From positions 1-12,802 of the forward strand of contig JAGXHC010000233.1 in NCBI GenBank assembly GCA_024636405.1: a DNA stretch of 12,802 nucleotides, written 5' to 3'. The stretch is from Sulfitobacter sp. GTDB lineage: Bacteria; Pseudomonadota; Alphaproteobacteria; Rhodobacterales; Rhodobacteraceae. The notes under the pieces were generated by a model that was given only the letters and a program-made list of their open reading frames with translations, made no database searches and was not told the origin of the DNA. The position numbers and the translations under genes were made by a program. Positions 8,396-12,802 of this stretch are shown here, piece by piece (the stretch's first letter is position 1; each line of letters starts with the position of its first letter).

Positions 8396-9238
8396 ATGCG
8401 CCGCCTCGCCGTGATGTTTGCCCTGCTGGTCCCTTCCGCAGCCTTTGCCGACTGTGCCAGCGATGCTGCAGTCGCTGATTTCATCGCGGCGCAGCGGTCT
8501 CGCGTTCCGGCCAAGGCGCTGGTGCCACAGGGGGATATGAATGATGCACTTTGCACCCAGTCCAAACTTGCCGCCGCCTATGCGCCTGTCATGGGCGAAG
8601 TGGTCGGCTACAAGGCCGGTCTGACCAGCAAGGCAGCCCAAGATCGTTTCGGCGCAACCGAACCGGTGCGCGGCCTGCTTTATGCAAAGATGATGCTGCC
8701 GGACGGGGCCAGCGTGCGCGAAGACTTTGCATCCATCCCAATGGTCGAGGCCGATTTGGTGCTGGTGGTGGATGACGCCACAATCAACGAGGCCACATCC
8801 CCCGCCGAAGTGATGGTCTATATCGCATCGGTACACCCTTTTATCGAACTCGCCGACATCGCCCTTGCCAAAGGAGAACCGATGACGCCCGTGACGCTGA
8901 CGGCCATGGGTGTGGGGGCCAAGCTGGGTGTTCTGGGGGACGGCATTCCCGTTGTCGATGCGGTAACCATGGCCAAGGCGCTTGAAACGATGACCGTGAC
9001 CCTCACCGATGGTCGCGGCGAAATCCGCGTCAGCGCGCCGGGGTCGGCTGTACTGGATCATCCTGCAAACGCGGTGCTGTGGTTGATGGCCAATGGTGTG
9101 ACCCTGAAGAAAGGCGATTTGATCAGTGTCGGGTCGTTTGGCCCGCTGTTGCCTGCCGGCGACATGCACGGCGGCGTCACGGTCCGCTATGACGGGCTGC
9201 CCGGCACGCCGACGGTCTCTGTTACCTTCACCAACTGA
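8396..9238 (+). CDS. exported 2-keto-4-pentenoate hydratase/fumarylacetoacetate hydrolase-family protein, 280 aa
   Basis: The fold matches the MhpD/4-oxalocrotonate decarboxylase branch: VGYKAGLTSKAAQDRFGATEPVRGLL, then MVEADLVLVVDD, PFIELAD and VGSFGPLLPAGD. The metal ligands appear as Glu118, Asp120 (Glu in many relatives) and Glu151, with Lys73 in the GYKAGLTS loop. Unlike the cytoplasmic enzymes, it opens with a signal peptide (MRRLAVMFALLVPSAAFA, cleavage before Asp19), so it should act in the periplasm. The only two cysteines, Cys20 and Cys53, could form a disulfide there. The residue before Cys20 is Asp, which argues against a lipoprotein. AGGAG lies 8 bases before the ATG. No degradation pathway genes are nearby, so the substrate is unknown. 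The stop overlaps the first of a series of mini-ORFs. Confidence 0.82.
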   Translation: MRRLAVMFALLVPSAAFADCASDAAVADFIAAQRSRVPAKALVPQGDMNDALCTQSKLAAAYAPVMGEVVGYKAGLTSKAAQDRFGATEPVRGLLYAKMMLPDGASVREDFASIPMVEADLVLVVDDATINEATSPAEVMVYIASVHPFIELADIALAKGEPMTPVTLTAMGVGAKLGVLGDGIPVVDAVTMAKALETMTVTLTDGRGEIRVSAPGSAVLDHPANAVLWLMANGVTLKKGDLISVGSFGPLLPAGDMHGGVTVRYDGLPGTPTVSVTFTN

Positions 9239-9289
9239 TGGGTACGAAATGACGGGCACCAGATGACCGGCACCAAATGACGGCCGCGC
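9237..9289 (+). repeat. 14-base imperfect tandem repeat forming overlapping mini-ORFs
   Basis: The unit RATGACSGGCACCA occurs at 9248-9261 and 9262-9275. A degenerate copy follows at 9276-9289, and a shortened 11-base relative precedes at 9237-9247. The array starts inside the stop codon of the FAH-family gene. Read as protein, it gives MGTK (9238-9252), MTGTR (9249-9266), MTGTK (9263-9280) and a 24-residue ORF (9277-9351). Each ATG overlaps the preceding TGA. A local slippage duplication explains the DNA; whether the mini-ORFs are translated is unknown. Confidence 0.6.
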
Positions 9290-9321
9290 ACCGGTCTGCG
9301 CAGATCCTCGCCAACGCGCTC

Positions 9322-9350
9322 TGGACGTTTCGCGTGTTAATCCCTATATA
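9322..9350 (+). promoter_or_regulatory. promoter of the SufT-like gene
   Basis: TGGACG (9322-9327), a 17-base spacer and TATATA (9345-9350) precede the gene. Transcription should start near 9357, leaving a leader of about 17 bases that contains the AGGAG at 9364-9368. Confidence 0.5.
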
Positions 9351-9373
9351 AACACTCAGGAACAGGAGAAGAG

Positions 9374-9742
9374 ATGTCGATGACTGAACAGACGCAACCG
9401 CTAGAGGGCACGCCGTTGATCGCGCCGTCTTCCACCGACCATGTGCTTTACGAGTCGGTCGTCGAAGCATGTCGTTCGGTCTATGATCCTGAAATTCCAG
9501 TTAATATCTACGAGTTGGGCCTGATCTACACCATTGATATCAATCCCGAAAACGAAGTGCGCATCAAGATGTCCTTGACCGCCCCCGGCTGTCCCGTGGC
9601 GGGTGAAATGCCAGGCTGGGTTGCCGATGCGGTGGAACCTATTGCCGGCGTCAAGCACGTAGATGTCGATCTGGTCTGGGAGCCGCCCTGGGGCATGGAC
9701 ATGATGTCCGACGAGGCCCGGCTTGAGCTTGGCTTTATGTAG
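9374..9742 (+). CDS. SufT/MIP18-family (DUF59) Fe-S cluster assembly protein, 122 aa
   Basis: DUF59 proteins help maturation of Fe-S proteins, and bacterial SufT is usually encoded with the SUF system. The family signature is present: VYDPEIPVNIYELGLIY at 36-52, with the DPE motif at 38-40. LTAPGCP follows, with the conserved Cys73, then VDVDLVWEPPWGMDMMS. The first 20 residues are a polar extension before the domain. AGGAG lies 5 bases before the ATG at 9374; an ATG two codons later is an equal alternative. It has its own promoter-like sequence, so it need not be cotranscribed with the FAH-family gene. An A-type carrier gene lies 1.7 kb downstream, separated by an unrelated two-gene unit. 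Other SUF genes are not in the window. Confidence 0.9.
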   Translation: MSMTEQTQPLEGTPLIAPSSTDHVLYESVVEACRSVYDPEIPVNIYELGLIYTIDINPENEVRIKMSLTAPGCPVAGEMPGWVADAVEPIAGVKHVDVDLVWEPPWGMDMMSDEARLELGFM

Positions 9743-9825
9743 CGACGGCGCAAAACCGCGAATATCCGCTGGTTGATTGTTGCCGATTGTAAGACGTCTC
9801 TGTGTGATCTCCAATCATCGCCAAT

Positions 9826-9859
9826 TCTGTGCGTTTTATCGTGATAATCTGTGCGTTTT
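9826..9859 (+). repeat. pair of 12-base direct repeats upstream of the SatD-like gene
   Basis: TCTGTGCGTTTT occurs exactly at 9826-9837 and 9848-9859, a 22-base period close to two helical turns. A degenerate third copy (TTTGTGCTTTT) lies at 9880-9890. In the 240-base gap before the SatD-like gene these are candidate regulator sites. They do not resemble the 29-base repeats found after that gene. Confidence 0.5.
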
Positions 9860-9869
9860 GTGGTCTGTT

Positions 9870-9890
9870 GCACAATCGCTTTGTGCTTTT
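9870..9890 (+). terminator. short hairpin followed by four T, possible SufT terminator
   Basis: GCACAA, loop TCGCT, TTGTGC, then TTTT. The stem is only 6 bases and lies 127 bases after the SufT stop, so a regulatory dyad is an alternative. Confidence 0.4.
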
Positions 9891-9982
9891 GATACCGCTC
9901 TGAACCGGGCATGGCCCCTTGTGCCGTCGCGCTTGCGTGGCTTTGGCGTTCCTGCGACATTGCGGAAAACAAAAGGCATGGC

Positions 9983-10597
9983 ATGGATAACTGGGCGGTT
10001 TTCACGGGCGACATCGTCAAATCAAGCGATCTGTCGTCAGCGGAACTGACGCGTGTGTTCGATCATCTGACCGCAGCGGGTGACACCATCGCAGGCTGGC
10101 AGGACAATCCCACCTACTTTACCCGGTATCGCGGCGATGGCTGGCAAATCGCCGTATCGCCCAAACTGGCGTTCCGTGCAGCGCTGGCCCTGCGTGCGGC
10201 GGTGCGCAGCACGGCCAAGGGGATCGACACCCGCGTGGCGCTTGGCATGGGGGCGGGGCGGATTACCGGACGGGACCTCGCCGGGGCCGAAGGGGCCGCC
10301 TTTGTCCGCTCGGGGCGTGCGTTGGATGATATGAAGCGCACCACCCGCATGTCCGCACCCGAGGCCCCGATGGCGCTGCGCATCGCACTGCCGATGGCCG
10401 ATCACATCCTTGGGGGCTGGACCGCGCGACAATCCCAGATTGCTTTGCTGCTGCTACCACCCAGCGGTCCAACGCACGAGGCCGTGGCCGACCAGCTTGG
10501 CCTGACCCGTCAGGCTGTACAAAAACAGGCCGAAAGCAGCGGCATGCCGGATCTTCTTGATGTATGCACCTTGATTGAGGAAGAGTTCGACCAATAG
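9983..10597 (+). CDS. SatD-family protein: cyclase-like palm domain with C-terminal helix-turn-helix, 204 aa
   Basis: I recognise this as a SatD-family protein; its biochemical function is not established to my knowledge. The N-terminal part carries VFTGDIVKSSDL (Asp10) and YFTRYRGDGWQIAV (Asp52), then IDTRVALGMGAGRI. This order recalls the two metal-binding aspartates and the R-G-x-x-x-G strand of class III nucleotidyl cyclases. The cyclase Asn/Arg pair is not clear in AFVRSGRALDD. From about residue 138, WTARQSQIALLLL leads into a helix-turn-helix (HEAVADQLG-LT-RQAVQKQAESS, about 165-186), so the protein probably binds DNA. AAAAGG lies 6 bases before the ATG at 9983; a start at 9911 has no such site. 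The stop codon lies inside the first of three 29-base repeats. The next gene encodes a DUF3307 membrane protein, a pairing I recall from other bacteria. A ligand-controlled regulator is my inference. Confidence 0.8.
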   Translation: MDNWAVFTGDIVKSSDLSSAELTRVFDHLTAAGDTIAGWQDNPTYFTRYRGDGWQIAVSPKLAFRAALALRAAVRSTAKGIDTRVALGMGAGRITGRDLAGAEGAAFVRSGRALDDMKRTTRMSAPEAPMALRIALPMADHILGGWTARQSQIALLLLPPSGPTHEAVADQLGLTRQAVQKQAESSGMPDLLDVCTLIEEEFDQ

Positions 10598-10679
10598 CAG
10601 CCCTTTTAGATTGCCTTCAATAATAGCAACCCATTTAGATTGCTTATATAAATAGCAACCCTTTTAAGTTTCACCCTCA
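10593..10679. repeat. three direct repeats of exactly 29 bases, likely operator array
   Basis: Copies begin at 10593, 10622 and 10651, each with AATAGCARCCC then about TTTTAGATTGC. Within each unit AGCAR and TTGCY form an inverted pair 10 bases apart: AGCAG/TTGCC, AGCAA/TTGCT, and AGCAA with a degenerate TTTCA. Adjacent units are 9 bases apart, so half-sites alternate in orientation about every 14.5 bases. The tract is AT-rich against the surrounding DNA and contains TATATAAAT, a likely -10 region. It overlaps the satD-like stop and lies before the DUF3307 gene. Binding by the helix-turn-helix of the SatD-like protein is the simplest inference. Confidence 0.75.
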
Positions 10680-10732
10680 ACCCACCCCACGCCCGTCAGC
10701 CCTTTCCCAACCCACAGGCCCCGGATCCCCCT
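10671..10732 (+). promoter_or_regulatory. C-rich, G-poor leader, Rho-utilisation-like
   Basis: Of these 62 bases 36 are C and 7 are G, with CCC-rich blocks separated by A and T. This is the composition of rut sites. No Shine-Dalgarno sequence is seen before the DUF3307 ATG. Rho-dependent control of the DUF3307 message is possible but unproven. Confidence 0.35.
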
Positions 10733-11434
10733 ATGCCCCCAGCATTCATCGAAACCGCATTGGCCCTGCTCACCGCGCATCTGCTGGCGGACTTTGTGTT
10801 TCAGACCAAATGGATCGTGGTGAATAAACGCAGGCCGGCGGCTTTTGCCGTGCACAGCGCAATCGTTTTCGCACTGACAGCGCTGGCGCTGGGGGGCAAC
10901 CTGGCACTGGCAGGCGCGGTGACGCTGGCCCATATGATCATCGACGCGGTCAAGGTTTATGCACTGCCGCACCGGCTGTGGTCCTACCTCGCGGACCAGA
11001 CTGCACATCTGGCAACCATCGCCATCGCCGCTTGGCTGATGCCGGATGCCATGGCCTCCGGGTTCTGGCCGCCCCTGCCCGACGGCGCGCTGATCCTCGC
11101 GGCACTGATCTGCGGCGGCATTGCCGCCACCCGCGTCGGAGAGTTCGCCATTGACCTGCTGATGGCGCGCTACCGCATGGATGCCCAGCCACAGGGGCTT
11201 GAAAACGCGGGCCGCACCATTGGCCTGCTGGAACGCGCGCTGATATATCTGATGGTGATGATCGGCGAACCCACGGGCATCGGGTTTCTCATCGCCGCCA
11301 AATCCATCCTGCGATTTGACACCGTATCAAAGGACCGCAACGTCAGCGAATACGTCATTATCGGCACGCTGGCTTCCTTCGGTTGGGCGCTGGCCATGGC
11401 GCTGGCGACGCAGGCTGTGATCAATTCGTTCTGA
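10733..11434 (+). CDS. DUF3307-family polytopic membrane protein, 233 aa
   Basis: The function of this family is unknown. Hydrophobic segments lie at about 4-24, 39-57, 59-75, 90-103, 117-134, 167-190 and 208-230. Polar residues that look catalytic sit in or near membrane segments: HLLADFVFQ (His16, Asp20), His41, HMIIDAVK (His67, Asp71) and DQTAH (Asp88, His92). These paired His/Asp motifs resemble a metal site. The C-terminal part has the family's conserved GRTIGLLERALIYL, GFLIAAKSILRF and SEYVIIGTLASF. The ATG at 10733 has no Shine-Dalgarno sequence, and no better in-frame start exists nearby. It follows the SatD-like gene by 135 bases containing the 29-base repeats, which suggests that gene's product controls it. 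An A-type Fe-S carrier with its own promoter follows. Confidence 0.82.
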   Translation: MPPAFIETALALLTAHLLADFVFQTKWIVVNKRRPAAFAVHSAIVFALTALALGGNLALAGAVTLAHMIIDAVKVYALPHRLWSYLADQTAHLATIAIAAWLMPDAMASGFWPPLPDGALILAALICGGIAATRVGEFAIDLLMARYRMDAQPQGLENAGRTIGLLERALIYLMVMIGEPTGIGFLIAAKSILRFDTVSKDRNVSEYVIIGTLASFGWALAMALATQAVINSF

Positions 11435-11438
11435 TCGC

Positions 11439-11467
11439 TTGAGATTACGCCGCCGCGCCCTTATCTT
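11439..11467 (+). promoter_or_regulatory. promoter of the HesB/IscA-type gene
   Basis: TTGAGA (11439-11444) and TATCTT (11462-11467) are separated by 17 bases, one of the best sigma-70-like pairs in the window. Transcription should start near 11474, giving a 15-base leader with AGGAGG in it. The promoter begins 5 bases after the DUF3307 stop, so this gene is separable from the upstream unit. Confidence 0.55.
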
Positions 11468-11488
11468 GGGCTGGCAGGAGGACAGTTC

Positions 11489-11839
11489 ATGTTCGGTATC
11501 CCCGGTAAGCAAGCAGTATCCATCACCCCAAAGGCCGCGACGCAGATCGCGAGGCTGATGCAATCGGCGGGCCACGCTGGCCTGCGCATTGGCGTCAAAA
11601 AGGGCGGCTGTGCAGGGATGGAATACACCATGGACTACGTCACCGACACCGATCCCAACGACGAGGTCGTAGAACAGGACGGTGCCCGCGTGATGATCGC
11701 ACCGATGGCGCAGATGTTTCTTTTCGGGACCGAGATAGATTATGAAACCACCTTGCTGGAATCCGGCTTCAAGTTTCGCAACCCCAATGTGACCGAAAGC
11801 TGCGGCTGCGGTGAATCGATCAAGTTCGCGGACATGTAG
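11489..11839 (+). CDS. HesB/IscA-family A-type Fe-S carrier (SufA-like), 116 aa
   Basis: A-type carriers accept assembled Fe-S clusters and pass them to target proteins. The three conserved cysteines are present: Cys41 in KKGGCAGMEY, and Cys105 and Cys107 in ESCGCGES. SITPKAATQIARLM at the N-terminus and TEIDYETTLLESGFKFRNPN before the CGC motif are typical, and the length fits. AGGAGG lies 7 bases before the ATG. Together with the SufT-like gene 1.7 kb upstream it suggests the edge of a SUF locus, now split by the SatD/DUF3307 unit. I cannot distinguish SufA from IscA or ErpA without neighbours, so no symbol is given. Confidence 0.93.
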   Translation: MFGIPGKQAVSITPKAATQIARLMQSAGHAGLRIGVKKGGCAGMEYTMDYVTDTDPNDEVVEQDGARVMIAPMAQMFLFGTEIDYETTLLESGFKFRNPNVTESCGCGESIKFADM

Positions 11840-11942
11840 CGCCCGCAACGCCGCTGACATAGCCGCCCCTATCCTCACAAAACGTTGCCGCTCTGCACGG
11901 GCGGTGCTACCCAGTTCCGACACTTGGACAGGGATGGATGAC

Positions 11943-12692
11943 ATGCGACGTAAAATGGCCGCCGGCAACTGGAAGATGAACGGCACAACGGCCGCACTGC
12001 AAGAGCTTTCCCGCCTTGCCAGTGCCCTGCCCGCCGCACCGCCCGAGGTTGTGATCTGCCCGCCCGCTCCGCTGCTGTTCCGCGCCTGCGAGGCCACACG
12101 CGGCACCGGCATCGCCATCGGCGCGCAGGATTGCCATATGCGCGGTTCCGGCGCGTTTACCGGTGACATTTCCGCCGAAATGATCGCCGACACCGGCGCC
12201 ACCCACGTTATCGTCGGCCATTCCGAGCGGCGCGACGCGCACGCAGAATCCAACGCTGAGGTGCGCGCGAAAACGAAACAGGCCTGGGCCGCAGGGCTGA
12301 CCGCGATCCTGTGCATCGGCGAATCCGGTGATGACCGCGCCGCAGACAGGACACTTGATATCATCGCGGATCAGCTGGCGGGATCTCTGCCCGATGCGGT
12401 CGCCCATGATAATTGTGTGATTGCCTATGAACCGATCTGGGCCATCGGCACCGGCAAGGTCCCCACACTGGCGCAGATCATCGAGGTGCATGATTTTATC
12501 CGCGCCCGGCTTACGACACGCTTTGGCGCCGATGTGGCCAACATGATCCCGTTGCTTTACGGGGGATCCGTCAAACCCGACAACGCCGCCGAAATCTTCC
12601 GCGCCGAGAATGTAGACGGCGCCCTGGTTGGCGGTGCAAGCCTCAGCGCAGACGATTTCGCGCCGATCATCGCGGCCCTCGCGCAATCCTAA
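11943..12692 (+). CDS. tpiA: triosephosphate isomerase, 249 aa
   Basis: TpiA interconverts dihydroxyacetone phosphate and glyceraldehyde 3-phosphate in glycolysis, in the cytoplasm. All catalytic elements are present: AAGNWKMN with Asn9 and Lys11, VGHSERR with His93, AYEPIWAIGTG with Glu163 and the flexible loop 6, and the phosphate-binding LLYGGSVKP and GALVGGASL. The length is normal. I prefer the ATG at 11943, with AGGG 9 bases upstream, because the protein then begins MRRKMAAGNWKMN; ATG at 11934 would add three residues and cannot be excluded. It lies 103 bases after the HesB-type gene, without a clear promoter or terminator between. A transposase gene ends only 12 bases after its stop, on the other strand. 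Confidence 0.95.
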   Translation: MRRKMAAGNWKMNGTTAALQELSRLASALPAAPPEVVICPPAPLLFRACEATRGTGIAIGAQDCHMRGSGAFTGDISAEMIADTGATHVIVGHSERRDAHAESNAEVRAKTKQAWAAGLTAILCIGESGDDRAADRTLDIIADQLAGSLPDAVAHDNCVIAYEPIWAIGTGKVPTLAQIIEVHDFIRARLTTRFGADVANMIPLLYGGSVKPDNAAEIFRAENVDGALVGGASLSADDFAPIIAALAQS

Positions 12693-12704
12693 AGCGTCCC
12701 GCCT

Positions 12705-12802
12705 TTAACCTGCGACATATCCAGCAGCTGTGAAGTAGTTCCAGCATTCTTCGGGTGAATAGAGGTCGCAGATTTCGGCGATTGCGTTGAACATGTCGGT
12801 GA
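12705..12802 (-). mobile_element. C-terminal end of an IS630-type transposase, running off the right edge
   Basis: On the minus strand an open frame enters from the window edge and ends at TAA (12705-12707). It encodes about 31 residues, including FNAIAEICDLYSP and EECWNYFTAAGYVAG. The ECWNYFxAAGY ending is characteristic of IS630-family transposases. The element's end must lie in or just beyond the bases between 12690 and 12704. IS630 elements insert at TA, and the tpiA stop TAA offers one at 12690-12691. The rest of the element, and whether it is intact, is outside the window. Confidence 0.75.

Noticed and set aside
8396..8455. Lipoprotein signal for the FAH-family protein because of the Cys at residue 20
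   Set aside because: Asp precedes the Cys and the lipobox is absent; AFA before Asp19 is a normal signal peptidase I site.
8321..9259. 312-codon minus-strand ORF
   Set aside because: Antisense shadow of the exported FAH-family gene; His/Gly/Arg-rich and without family motifs.
10593..10679. CRISPR-like array, since three repeats have a 29-base period
   Set aside because: The repeats are directly adjacent with no spacers between them, and no cas gene is present.
11327..12364. 345-codon minus-strand ORF
   Set aside because: It runs antisense through the HesB-type gene and most of tpiA and shows only low-complexity Ser/Arg/Ala-rich sequence, a shadow of high G+C codons.

Overview
The window looks like a chromosomal segment of a marine alphaproteobacterium of the Rhodobacteraceae/Roseobacter type. 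The grounds are the high G+C coding sequence and the alphaproteobacterial character of the Lon, Tgt, QmcA/NfeD, RimK and SufT/HesB proteins. No tRNA, rRNA or CRISPR array was seen. No database search was possible, so the taxonomy is inferred from protein character.

Left part (1-3632, minus strand): the 5' part of lon, interrupted by an in-frame amber codon and running off the left edge; an Old Yellow Enzyme-type flavin ene-reductase; and tgt, which makes queuosine-modified tRNA. tgt has a promoter-like sequence placed so that its mRNA would start at or next to the ATG. The 358-base gap between lon and the reductase holds the reductase's terminator hairpin and a possible heat-shock-like promoter for lon.

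Middle part (3739-9238, plus strand): a large MscS-family mechanosensitive channel with a signal peptide; a QmcA-type SPFH protein whose stop overlaps the start of a short NfeD-like membrane partner; a roughly 300-base gap without a recognisable gene; a fusion of a retropepsin-like RimB domain to the ATP-grasp ligase RimK; and an exported member of the 2-keto-4-pentenoate hydratase/FAH family. Directly after the last gene is a small tandem repeat that reads as a chain of ATGA-overlapping mini-ORFs.

Right part (9374-12802, plus strand except the final fragment): a SufT-like Fe-S assembly protein and a HesB/IscA-type A-type carrier lie about 1.7 kb apart. Between them sits a two-gene unit. Its first gene is SatD-like, with a cyclase-like palm domain plus a C-terminal helix-turn-helix. 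Its second is a DUF3307 membrane protein with intramembrane His/Asp motifs. Three direct repeats with an exact 29-base period lie between the two genes; each carries an AGCAA-N10-TTGCT-type dyad, degenerate in the third. They look like an operator array, followed by a C-rich, G-poor leader. This unit is the best candidate for an undescribed system: a nucleotide-sensing or nucleotide-making regulator controlling a membrane enzyme. The window ends with tpiA and, 12 bases after its stop, the C-terminal end of an IS630-type transposase on the opposite strand.
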